A DNA stretch of 64,000 nt from Streptosporangium sandarakinum (GTDB lineage: Bacteria; Actinomycetota; Actinomycetes; Streptosporangiales; Streptosporangiaceae): NCBI RefSeq assembly GCF_013409935.1, contig NZ_JACCCO010000001.1, positions 1 to 64,000 on the forward strand. The letters run 5' to 3'. The position numbers and the translations under genes are program-made. The notes under the pieces were generated by a model. It did not search any database and was not told the origin of the DNA. It saw nothing but the letters and a program-made list of their open reading frames with translations. Shown piece by piece: positions 1 through 12,623 of the stretch; within the stretch, counting starts at the first letter, position 1; each line of letters begins with the position of its first letter.

Positions 1-1233
1 GCCGCCGGCCTCCGATGCCACCGGAGGCCTCGGACGCGCCCGAGCACTGGCTGAGGCCCGCGTCCAGGCGCTTGAGAGGATCCTGCGGGGCGAGGACGCC
101 CTCGAACCCCTCGGCCGCGCGCCCAGCTCGACGGCCGGCGGACCGCGCTCTTCCTCTGCTCGCCCTGGCCGTCGCCGGGCAGGGCGAGCGATCCACGCCT
201 CCTGGCTCGGCTCGCCTTCGGCGAGCTGTCGCTGAACCAGCCGGTGACCCACGGCCAGCGCGCGCTCTGGCTCGCCGCCGCCCGGGGCGCGTACGGCCCC
301 GCCGGCAAGATCTTCGTGCTCCGCAGGCTCGACGCGGTGGCGATCCCCGCGCACACCGAGCCCGAACGCTGGCTGAGCGCGCTGACCCCGCACGAGCCCG
401 CGATGGTGGTACCGCCCTCGCTGGTCGACTTCCCCGAGCTCGCCGAGCTTCCCGAGCTGGCCGAGCCGGTTGAGGCCGCCGCACAGCTCGCCCACCTCCG
501 CGGCCGCTGCACCGAGATCACCTCCACCCGGCAGAACGGTTCCGGCCGCAAACCGGCCACCCCCGAGGGAAGGTCCGCGGAAGCCGAGGAGAAGCTCCTC
601 GTCGCGCTACGCCACCTGATCGGCGCCGCCGAGCCCGAGACACCGCCCGGCCCGCTCATCGACCATCTCCTCGCCGACCTGCGGCCGGGCTCCGACCTGC
701 ACCTCGCGGGCATTGCCCTGCACGTGGCCGCGCCCATCGTGCGGTCCGCCGCGGAGACCCTCGTCACGACCACCCAGGCCGAGCCGCCGGAGTCGGTCAC
801 CATGCCGATCCTGGGGCACAGCGTGGTGCTCCGTCCCGAGGGTCCGGACCCCGAGTCGCTGGCCGCGGCCGAGGAGCGGATCTCCGTCGAGGGTGTGCCG
901 GACCGCGGCCGTCCCTGGATGGGTTACGCGCTCCTCGTCTTCGGCGTGGCCGTACTGGCGACGGCGTTCGCCACCTCGGCGACGCTCCCCCTCGCGGGCC
1001 TCGCGCTGGCCCTGTTCGCGGCGGGCGGCTACGGGCTCTGGCACCGGCGCAGGCGCGAGCGGGCCGACGCCGAGTACGTCACCGCGCAGCTCTCCGAACT
1101 GAGGGAACTGGCGGAGGGCGCCGTGTGGGCGCTGCACGAGTACGCCCGGGAGAACGAGAAGCGCGTCCAGGACGCGGCGGCGGACCTCGCCGAGCTGACC
1201 CGCCTGCTCCGCAGGGGCCCCCGCGCCCGCTAG
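1..1233 (+). CDS. Membrane protein of unknown function, 5' end outside the window, probable frameshift
   Basis: Clear coding sequence runs to the stop at 1231-1233. It contains two adjacent hydrophobic segments (about 922-1040) followed by a basic stretch and a helical, charged tail, so it is probably a C-terminally anchored membrane protein. No family was recognised. The reading frame that is open at the left edge (positions 2 to about 125, helical and charged) differs from the frame used after about 130, and the downstream frame is closed by stops at 52-54 and 67-69. Joining them needs a single missing base near 118-130. The first ATG/GTG in the downstream frame (GTG 244) lies inside sequence that already looks coding, so it is not a convincing start. 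Either a real frameshift or a sequence error. Confidence 0.55.
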
Positions 1234-1305
1234 GTTCCGTCCTGCGGGTCGTCCCGCCCTCCGCGGGCGACCGGACGGAGACCCACGGAACCGGAACCCG
1301 GGTCA
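1234..1305. repeat. Dispersed intergenic repeat, copy A
   Basis: This 72-bp stretch matches 26176-26246 over its whole length, by eye at roughly 80 percent identity. It begins GTTCCGT and ends with GGAACCCGG followed by GTCA. Outer arms GGTTCCGT (1233-1240) and ACGGAACC (1285-1292) can pair, with further GC-rich pairing inside. Both copies lie between convergently transcribed genes, so a bidirectional terminator is plausible. Confidence 0.7.
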
Positions 1306-1375
1306 TACCGCCTCCCGACACGGACGTGCCCGGAGGCGGCGTGGCATCTCCGGGCACGTTCCAAGATCGAAAGGG

Positions 1376-1768
1376 TCAGCCGGTGGTGATCTCCACGTCG
1401 GCGGGCGCCAGCAGGAAGACCTTCTCGGCGATGCGCTCGATACGACCCTCGCAGCCGTAGGCCAGACCCGCCGCGAAGTCGACCATCCGGGTGGCCTCGG
1501 CGGTGCTCATGCAGTTGACGTCCATGATGACCGTCTGACCGTCACGGAAGTGCCGCCCGATGAGCGGCGCGTCGTTGTACTTGCGCGGCGTCAGCATCAC
1601 GATCTGCGAGGGCTCGCTGGTCGAGTGCCAGCGCCTGGCCGCGCGCTCCGACGCGGACTGCCAGTCCTCACCCTCGCCTTCGACGTCGTCCACGTACTCG
1701 TAGGACTCGTCGTAGTCCTCCACACCGCTCAGGCCAAGGTATGTCGCCACCTTGCGCACTGCCCCCAT
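1376..1768 (-). CDS. sepF: SepF-like cell division protein (paralogue)
   Basis: A 130-residue SepF-family protein. SepF is a membrane-associated FtsZ anchor that helps Z-ring assembly. The N-terminus MGAVRKVATYLGL resembles the SepF membrane-targeting helix, followed by an acidic linker (DYDESYEYVDDVEGEGED) and the compact SepF domain with MVDFAAGLAYGCEG and FLLAPADVEI near the C-terminus. The ATG at 1768 is chosen because GGAAAGGA sits just upstream and the longer upstream frame looks non-coding. The dcw-cluster copy normally sits by ftsZ, ylmD/E and divIVA. None of those is here, so this is probably one of the additional SepF paralogues found in actinomycetes. It is followed at its 3' end by repeat copy A. 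Confidence 0.85.
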   Translation of the reverse strand: MGAVRKVATYLGLSGVEDYDESYEYVDDVEGEGEDWQSASERAARRWHSTSEPSQIVMLTPRKYNDAPLIGRHFRDGQTVIMDVNCMSTAEATRMVDFAAGLAYGCEGRIERIAEKVFLLAPADVEITTG

Positions 1769-1959
1769 CGGCTCGTCCTTTCCTACAGGACCACGCCGCA
1801 GCCGGCTTGTCCCTCCACCTTGGACGGTAACCGACGAATTGAAGTTCGCCGCGCGACACGCCCAGGGCTTATTCCCACTTTGTACGGCTAGCGCACTGGT
1901 CCACCCGACCCTCATACCCACTTCTGGGCGGATATTGCATCACGACTAGCATTATGGAC

Positions 1960-2748
1960 ATGCGCATCTACACGGTCGATTCATTTACCGACCAGTTTTT
2001 CAAGGGTAACCCGGCGGGGGTCTGCCTACTCGACAATCCGGCACCGGACGCCTGGATGCAGGCCCTCGCCGCGGAGATGCGGCACTCCGAGACCGCCTTC
2101 CTCCTCGGAGGAGAGGCCGGCGAGCCGTACTCGCTCCGCTGGTTCACCCCGGCGACCGAGGTGGCCCTGTGCGGACACGCGACCTTGGCGACGGCGCACG
2201 TCCTGTATTCCACCGGAACGGCTCCGGAAACCCTGAAGTTCGCCACGAAGAGCGGAATCCTCGCCGTGACCAGGGACGAAACGGGTCTGATCACCATGGA
2301 CTTTCCCGCCAAGCCCCTGGAGGAGACCGATCCGCCGGAGGGCCTGACGGAGGCGCTGGGGGTCACTCCCCGGTGGGCCGGCAGGAACGTCTGGGACTAC
2401 CTCGTGGAGGTGGAGTCCGAGGACGCCGTACGCGCCGTCTCCCCCGACTTCCCCGCCCTGGCGGCCGTGGACGCCCGAGGGGTCATCGTGACCGCCCCTT
2501 CGGCTCGTCCCGGCGTCGACTACGTCTCGCGGTTCTTCGCCCCCAGGGTCGGCGTCCCGGAGGACCCGGTCACCGGTTCGGCCCACTGCGCCCTGGCGCC
2601 GTACTGGACGGCCAAGCTCGGCTCGGCCACCCTCCTCGGGGAGCAGCTCTCCGAGAGGGGCGGGACGATACGCACGACCGTGCGGGGGGACCGCGTCGAG
2701 CTGTCGGGCCGGGCGGTGACCGTCCTCTCCGGCGAGCTCCACGCCTGA
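1960..2748 (+). CDS. PhzF family isomerase/epimerase-like protein
   Basis: PhzF-fold protein of 262 residues. PhzF enzymes catalyse isomerisations using an acid-base glutamate and act on small metabolites. Most genomic copies have no known substrate. Visible motifs are GNPAGV (16-21), the catalytic Glu in HSETAFL (E44), CGHATLA (71-77) and DPVTGSAHC (202-210), so the active site looks intact and the length is normal. The ATG at 1960 is preferred over ATG 1954 because a TAGCAT -10 box (1947-1952) lies exactly 7 nt upstream, which suggests a leaderless transcript. There are no phenazine genes around it, so phenazine synthesis is not implied. Confidence 0.88.
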   Translation: MRIYTVDSFTDQFFKGNPAGVCLLDNPAPDAWMQALAAEMRHSETAFLLGGEAGEPYSLRWFTPATEVALCGHATLATAHVLYSTGTAPETLKFATKSGILAVTRDETGLITMDFPAKPLEETDPPEGLTEALGVTPRWAGRNVWDYLVEVESEDAVRAVSPDFPALAAVDARGVIVTAPSARPGVDYVSRFFAPRVGVPEDPVTGSAHCALAPYWTAKLGSATLLGEQLSERGGTIRTTVRGDRVELSGRAVTVLSGELHA

Positions 2749-3068
2749 GACCCCGAGCGCGTCATCCGAGACCCCGCCCCGGGGCCCCGAACGCTTCCCG
2801 GGGACTTCAGGCGTGCCGACCGGGGCCATGGGCGCTTCCCGGAGGCTCCGGGGCGCCGGCGGAGACTCCAGGTCGTGTCGGTCCCGCGGCCCATCGGGAG
2901 CCACGACCTCCAGCCGGTTCGCGCCGAACGCGCTCGAACAAAAGCCCGTCTGACGTTTGGACACGAGAATCCCGGCAGATGGAAAAGAACCGCACATACT
3001 AAAAAAGCGCCTCACCCGGGCAGTGGAAAAACATGCATGAATCGCAAGAGAACCCCGGAAATGCGGAA
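2749..3068. other. Gene-free spacer between the PhzF gene and the rRNA operon
   Basis: About 320 bp with no credible gene. The first half is very GC-rich with small palindromes (CCCCGGGGCCCC near 2777-2788) and two degenerate copies of CGCTTCCCGG (about 2801 and 2839). It probably ends transcription from the PhzF gene. The part from about 2930 is AT-richer. Confidence 0.5.
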
Positions 3069-3103
3069 AGGGCCGCTCCCCGGTGAAACCAGGGGGCGGC
3101 CCT
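3069..3103 (-). terminator. rRNA operon terminator
   Basis: The arms AGGGCCGCTCCCC (3069-3081) and GGGGGCGGCCCT (3092-3103) form a strong hairpin around a 10-nt loop. It lies just past the 3' end of the 5S gene and is followed on the minus strand by TTTCCGCAT. Confidence 0.8.
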
Positions 3104-3117
3104 CTCCAAAAGATTGT

Positions 3118-3233
3118 CCGGCGGCGACCTACTCTCCCACACCGTCCCCGGTGCAGTACCATCGGCGCTGAAGAGCTTAACTTCCGGGTTCGGAATGTAA
3201 CCGGGTGTTTCCCCTTCGCCATAACCGCCGTAA
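3118..3233 (-). rRNA. rrf: 5S ribosomal RNA
   Basis: On the minus strand the sequence starts near GTTACGGCGGTTATGGCG, contains the conserved CCGAACCCGGAAGTTAAG block and ends in GTAGGTCGCCGCCGG, as in actinobacterial 5S rRNA. It is the last gene of the operon. Ends are accurate to a few bases. Confidence 0.95.
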
Positions 3234-3409
3234 CACTATGAAACACACAAACACACGCACCCGACCCGGAACCGACATCCCGGGGGTGCAGACGGTGCCT
3301 GCTGCCTCAGAATCACACAGTGGACGCGAGCAAAACCAGTGATCACGCGCTGCTCCGGACCCGGCGAAGAGTACAGAGCGCTGCAGAAACCACACGAACG
3401 CTTTATGGT

Positions 3410-8445
<5,036 letters not shown>

Positions 8446-8576
8446 TGTCTACAGAGTTTCTCCCGGCTGAAAGCATCCCCGTCCCGGCAAAGGAGACGAG
8501 GTGCATCAACCAAAGGAATCCGTCCTCCCACCGAGGCGGGTGGGACGGGGTTGTGCATCATGCACTGGCTTTTAAC

Positions 8577-8600
8577 ACACTGTTGAGTTCTCAAGAAACG
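8577..8600 (-). promoter_or_regulatory. boxA-like antitermination/processing site in the rRNA leader
   Basis: On the minus strand the leader reads TTGAGAACTCAACAGTGTG, about 130 nt upstream of 16S. It is the conserved leader block of actinomycete rRNA operons, thought to bind Nus antitermination factors. A related sequence sits in the 16S-23S spacer. Confidence 0.7.
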
Positions 8601-8672
8601 GACGCGTTCACCGTCGATCCGGACCCTCAGGCCCGTTTCTCCGGGGCGTTTCGTTCGTTTCGTTGTGCCTTT

Positions 8673-8701
8673 ATTCTTTCAGACCGGCTTTTTCGTGTCA
8701 A
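8673..8701 (-). promoter_or_regulatory. rRNA promoter, proximal
   Basis: TTGACA (8696-8701) and AAGAAT (8673-8678), separated by 17 bp on the minus strand. It has a perfect -35 hexamer and lies about 230 nt upstream of 16S. Confidence 0.7.
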
Positions 8702-8781
8702 ACCGCTCTTTCGGAGCGATTTTCTTCGATTCCACCGACCCGAAGGGAATTCGGGCGTCCCGTTTCCGGGACAACCCCTCT

Positions 8782-8811
8782 AACTTACTCCGTCATCCGA
8801 TTCATGTCGAA
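8782..8811 (-). promoter_or_regulatory. rRNA promoter, middle
   Basis: TTCGAC (8806-8811) and TAAGTT (8782-8787), separated by 18 bp on the minus strand. It is weaker than its neighbours by consensus. Confidence 0.5.
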
Positions 8812-8909
8812 TCGAACGCCGCCGGGACACAGAGATCCCAACGGATGGATCAAGTAGTGGGGTGGCTCTGAGATCACGGCGACTCCGCCGTCTCCCTCAG
8901 GCCTGGTGA

Positions 8910-8938
8910 ACTTTATGAACACCGGGCCGCATCGTCAA
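8910..8938 (-). promoter_or_regulatory. rRNA promoter, distal
   Basis: TTGACG (8933-8938) and TAAAGT (8910-8915), separated by 17 bp on the minus strand, about 465 nt upstream of 16S. Confidence 0.65.
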
Positions 8939-9231
8939 ATCGACCGCGCGCCTGCGGCCCTCGCTGGTCCGCCGGCCCTCCGGCCGGGGAAAGGGCGCCT
9001 TCTGACGCCTCCCACCGGCACCCGGCCCCACCCTCCGTGGACCCGGAGCGTGGACCCGATACCGGTGCTATTAAGAAGAACAAGTGGATCGCCGGGTTTG
9101 TTCCCGGATCTCCGCCTCCACCGGAGAGCGCGTCCGCTGGCAGAACACGCTCCCCGGCACGAACGCCGTGCCCCCGGCCTGATCCCGTACCGGCGATGGG
9201 CGTCCCACGCGAGAGCCGCCCCGCCGCTTGG

Positions 9232-9297
9232 CGGCAAAGCGGGAACAGACCCGCGGCAAAGCGAGAACGGACCCGCAGCGAAGCAGGGACGGAGGGT
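9232..9297. repeat. Three 22-bp tandem repeats
   Basis: Units start at 9232, 9254 and 9276. Each begins CGGCAAAGCG or a close variant and contains a GGGACGGA/GAACGGA core. The third unit is the most divergent. The array is in the 500-bp gene-free region between the rRNA promoters and the glycosyltransferase gene, so it would lie in that gene's promoter or leader. Confidence 0.75.
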
Positions 9298-9335
9298 GCC
9301 TGTCCCCGCGGAGACGAAGCCGTGGCTCCGCCCCC

Positions 9336-9366
9336 TGCCCGGGAATGTTCTTCGCGTTCCCGGGCA
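9336..9366 (+). promoter_or_regulatory. Perfect hairpin in the leader of the glycosyltransferase gene
   Basis: TGCCCGGGAA (9336-9345) and TTCCCGGGCA (9357-9366) form a perfect 10-bp stem around an 11-nt loop, about 95 nt upstream of the start codon. There is no U-tract. It could be an attenuator, an RNA-stability element or the terminator of an unseen leader transcript. Confidence 0.45.
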
Positions 9367-9461
9367 ACCAGGAGACACGCGGAACGGTTCTCAAGGCCGT
9401 GTGGACGTTCACCTCCGCGTGAGCATCCACACGAGCCACTTCTACAGGGGGAGACACGCAG

Positions 9462-10850
9462 GTGACGGGGAGAATGCGCGTGGCGGCCAGGCGTGCGGGG
9501 GTACGTCTGCTGGACACGGTCAACGGGAGGCGCGCGCGGCGCGCGCCGGCGGCCGACACCGGAACGGTCCGGATCCTGCTCCAGCACGCCTACGGCATGG
9601 GCGGCACCATCCGGACGGTGCTGAACCTGGCGGGCCATCTCGCCCGGGAACGCGACGTGGAGATCATCAGCGTGGTCCGCGCGGCCGAGCATCCGTTCTT
9701 CCCGATCCCGCCGGGGGTGCGGGTGACGTTCCTGGACGACCGGACGCGACCGCGCGGCCCGGTCGCCCGCCTGCTGTCGCGCTTCCCGAGCGTCCTGGTG
9801 CCGAAGCAGGAGAACGTGTACGGGTCCGTCTCGCTGTGGACCGACCTCCGCCTGGTGGCCTATCTGCGGTCCATGCGGACCGGCGTGGTCATCTCCACCC
9901 GGCCGGGGTTCAACCTGATCACCGCGCTGTTCGCGCCGCCGGAGGTGCTGACGATCGGCCAGGAGCACGTGGCGCTGGAGGTCCACGCCCCCGAGATGCG
10001 ACGGCTCATCAAACGGCGGTACGGCAGGTTCGACGCGTTCGTCACCCTCACCGAGGCCGACCGTGCGCACTACGCCAAGGTGTTGCGACACGACCCTCCG
10101 GCCCGTCTGCTGTGCATTCCGAACGCGGTCCCCGAGCTGGCCGGTGACGTCTCCTCCCTGGAGGAGAAGAGCGTGGCCGCCATCGGCAGGCTGGTGCACG
10201 CCAAGGGCTTCGACCGCCTCGTCAAGGCGTGGGCGCCGGTCGCGGAGGCGCACCCGGACTGGGTGCTGCGCATCTACGGCGGCGGTACCCAGAAGGCCGA
10301 GGAGCGGCTCCGCGCCAGGATCGAGAAGGCCGGTCTGACGGGCAGGGTGCTTCTCATGGGCAGTTCGAGCGAGATCGGCGCCGAGCTGGCCAGGTCGTCG
10401 ATCTACGTCGTCAGCTCCCGCTACGAGGGGTTCGGCATGACGATCCTGGAGGCGATGAGCAAAGGCGTGCCCGTGGTGAGCTTCGACTGCCCGCACGGCC
10501 CCAGGGAGATCATCACCCACGGGCGCAACGGGCTGCTGGTGCGCCCGCAGAAGCCTGCGCTCCTGGCAGAGGCGATCTCGCGGCTGATCGAGGATCCCGG
10601 GCTGCGCCGTACCCTCGGCCGGAACGCCCTGCGCACGGTGCCCGCCTACTCCCTTGACGCGGTCGGCGCCAGGTGGGACGCGCTGCTCGACGATCTTCAG
10701 CGTACGGCGCGCGGCGGCGTCGAGACGCTCCCGGTCCGCGACGAGACCCGCGGCGAGACCCGGGAGGAGACCCGCGGCGAGGTCCGCGGCGAGACCCCCG
10801 GTGAGGCCGACGGTGAGGCCGACCGCACGCCGTACCCGATCGCTTCGTAG
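9462..10850 (+). CDS. GT4-type glycosyltransferase with a repetitive charged tail
   Basis: A 462-residue retaining glycosyltransferase of the GT-B fold, family 4. Such enzymes move a sugar from a nucleotide sugar to a lipid, cell-wall or polymer acceptor on the cytoplasmic side. The N-terminal domain has the glycine-rich ILLQHAYGMGGTIR (39-51). The donor-binding domain has AIGRLVHAKGF (240-250) and the EX7E region EGFGMTILEAM (322-332), then GPREII. Similar proteins occur in teichoic acid and capsule loci. Residues 427-455 are an oddity: a hydrophilic tail built from GET/GEA-rich repeats encoded by imperfect 12-bp DNA repeats. The start is GTG 9462 with AGGGGGA about 10 nt upstream. The acceptor is not predictable. 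Confidence 0.85.
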   Translation: MTGRMRVAARRAGVRLLDTVNGRRARRAPAADTGTVRILLQHAYGMGGTIRTVLNLAGHLARERDVEIISVVRAAEHPFFPIPPGVRVTFLDDRTRPRGPVARLLSRFPSVLVPKQENVYGSVSLWTDLRLVAYLRSMRTGVVISTRPGFNLITALFAPPEVLTIGQEHVALEVHAPEMRRLIKRRYGRFDAFVTLTEADRAHYAKVLRHDPPARLLCIPNAVPELAGDVSSLEEKSVAAIGRLVHAKGFDRLVKAWAPVAEAHPDWVLRIYGGGTQKAEERLRARIEKAGLTGRVLLMGSSSEIGAELARSSIYVVSSRYEGFGMTILEAMSKGVPVVSFDCPHGPREIITHGRNGLLVRPQKPALLAEAISRLIEDPGLRRTLGRNALRTVPAYSLDAVGARWDALLDDLQRTARGGVETLPVRDETRGETREETRGEVRGETPGEADGEADRTPYPIAS

Positions 10851-10961
10851 TCCCGAGGGGTCCCCCTCGACGCTCTCCTCGGCGGCGCTTCGGGGGGCCC
10901 CGGCACCTCCGGACATGGGCCCATGAAATCGTGGGAGAAAGCCCATGATCGGGAGTTGAAG

Positions 10962-12410
10962 ATGACGAAGGCGCGTATCGGAGTCACCGGTCTGGCCGTG
11001 ATGGGAGCCAACCTCGCGCGGAACCTGGCCCGGCACGGGCACACGGTGGCCGTGCACAACCGCTCGCGGTACCGGACCGACGCCCTGCTGAAGGAGTACG
11101 GCCACGAAGGGGAGTTCGTCGCCTGTGACACCCCGGAGGAGCTGGTCGCAGCGCTGGAACGGCCCCGGCGCGTTCTCATCATGGTGAAGGCGGGCGCGCC
11201 GACCGACGCGGTGATCGAGGAGTTCGCCCCGCTCCTGGAGCCGGGCGACATGCTGGTGGACGGCGGGAACGCCCATTTCCTGGACACCCGGCGTCGGGAG
11301 GCGGCGCTGCGGGAGCGGGGGATCCACTTCGTCGGCACGGGCGTGTCCGGCGGCGAGGAGGGCGCGCTGCTCGGGCCGAGCATCATGCCGGGCGGGTCCA
11401 GGGAGTCCTACGAGGCGCTGGGCCCGCTGCTGGAGGACATCGCCGCCAAGGTGGACGGCGTGCCCTGCTGCACGCACATCGGGCCGGACGGCGCGGGGCA
11501 CTTCGTCAAGATGGTCCACAACGGCATCGAGTACGCCGACATGCAGCTCATCGCCGAGGCGTACGACCTGCTGCGGCAGGCCCTCGGGATGAGCCCGGCC
11601 GAGATCGCCGACGTCTTCGAGGAGTGGAACCGGGGCGAGCTGTCGTCCTACCTCATCGAGATCACGGCGGAGGTGCTGCGGCAGGTGGACGCCGCCACCG
11701 GCCGGCCGCTGGTGGATGTGATCGCCGACCGGGCCGAGCAGAAGGGCACCGGCCGCTGGACCGTCCAGAACGCGCTGGAGCTGGGCGTCCCGGTGAGCGG
11801 CATCGCCGAGGCGGTGTTCGCCCGGTCGGTGTCCGGCCACACGGAGCTGCGGCGGGCCGCGCGGGACCTGCCCGGCCCGGCGGACGCGCCGCAGGCCCCG
11901 CCGGCCGGGGACCGTGAGGGCCGCGCGGAGTTCGTGGAGGACGTACGGCGGGCGCTGTACGCGTCGAAGATCATCGCCTACGCGCAGGGGTTCGACCAGA
12001 TCCGGGCCGGCAGCGCCGAGTACGGCTGGGACGTCGATCCGGGCGCGCTGGCCACGATCTGGCGTGGCGGGTGCATCATCCGGGCGGTCTTCCTCGACCG
12101 CATCCGCGAGGCGTACGAGCAGGAGAGCCCTCCGGTGACGCTGCTGACGGCGCCGCTGTTCGCCGAGGCGCTGGGCCTGGCGCAGGAGCCGTGGCGGCGG
12201 GTGGTGGCGACGGCGGCCGGGGCGGGCGTCCCGGCGCCCGGTTTCTCGACGGCGCTGGCCTACTACGACTCGCTGCGGGCGGGCCGGCTGCCCGCCGCGC
12301 TCGTCCAGGGGTTGCGCGACTTCTTCGGCGCGCACACCTACCAGCGGTCCGACCGGGAGGGGACCTTCCACACGCTGTGGTCCGGCGACCGTACGGAGAT
12401 CGAGGTCTGA
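10962..12410 (+). CDS. gnd: 6-phosphogluconate dehydrogenase, NADP-dependent, decarboxylating
   Basis: A 482-residue cytoplasmic enzyme converting 6-phosphogluconate to ribulose 5-phosphate, CO2 and NADPH in the oxidative pentose phosphate pathway. Visible are the Rossmann motif GLAVMG (10-15), the substrate-binding VSGGEEGALLGPSIMPGG (128-145), the catalytic FVKMVHNGIEY with K183 and E190 at the classical positions, and the C-terminal YQRSDREGTFHT. It is the long form (about 470-480 residues). The ATG at 10962 is chosen over 10923 because GGGAG lies 6 nt upstream and the Rossmann fold begins straight after it. Confidence 0.96.
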   Translation: MTKARIGVTGLAVMGANLARNLARHGHTVAVHNRSRYRTDALLKEYGHEGEFVACDTPEELVAALERPRRVLIMVKAGAPTDAVIEEFAPLLEPGDMLVDGGNAHFLDTRRREAALRERGIHFVGTGVSGGEEGALLGPSIMPGGSRESYEALGPLLEDIAAKVDGVPCCTHIGPDGAGHFVKMVHNGIEYADMQLIAEAYDLLRQALGMSPAEIADVFEEWNRGELSSYLIEITAEVLRQVDAATGRPLVDVIADRAEQKGTGRWTVQNALELGVPVSGIAEAVFARSVSGHTELRRAARDLPGPADAPQAPPAGDREGRAEFVEDVRRALYASKIIAYAQGFDQIRAGSAEYGWDVDPGALATIWRGGCIIRAVFLDRIREAYEQESPPVTLLTAPLFAEALGLAQEPWRRVVATAAGAGVPAPGFSTALAYYDSLRAGRLPAALVQGLRDFFGAHTYQRSDREGTFHTLWSGDRTEIEV

Positions 12411-12483
12411 CGGCGGCGGGGACGGGCGTCTCCGGGTGAGCCCGGACGGCTCACCGCACGGGTGAGGGACGCCCGCTCCCGCG

Positions 12484-12567
12484 GCGGGCACCGGGCGGCA
12501 CGACTCAAAGAGCGGACACCGGGCGGCACGACCCGAAGAGCGGACACCGGGCGGCGCGACCCGAAGA
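12484..12567. repeat. Three 28-bp tandem repeats upstream of the nuclease-helicase operon
   Basis: Units begin at 12484, 12512 and 12540. Each has the form GCGGACACCGGGCGGC...ACCCGAAGA with only a few substitutions between copies. There are no spacers, so this is not a CRISPR array. It ends 57 bp before the GTG start at 12624, putting it just upstream of the likely promoter. Confidence 0.85.
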
Positions 12568-12623
12568 CTGGAATTCGCTGGAATTCCCAGGAGACTGGTG
12601 GAACTCCTGTTACGCTCCGTGCC

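Noticed and set aside
1954..2748. Phenazine biosynthesis locus
   Set aside because: Only a lone PhzF-family gene is present. Such genes are widespread without phenazines.
2840..3000. Short plus-strand frame before the rRNA terminator
   Set aside because: Low GC in third positions, no start signal and overlaps non-coding spacer.
8913..12491. 1192-codon open frame on the minus strand
   Set aside because: It is antisense to the glycosyltransferase and gnd genes, with low-complexity Arg/Gly/Pro composition typical of shadow frames in high-GC DNA.
12484..12567. CRISPR array
   Set aside because: The 28-bp repeats are directly adjacent with no spacers and there are no cas genes.
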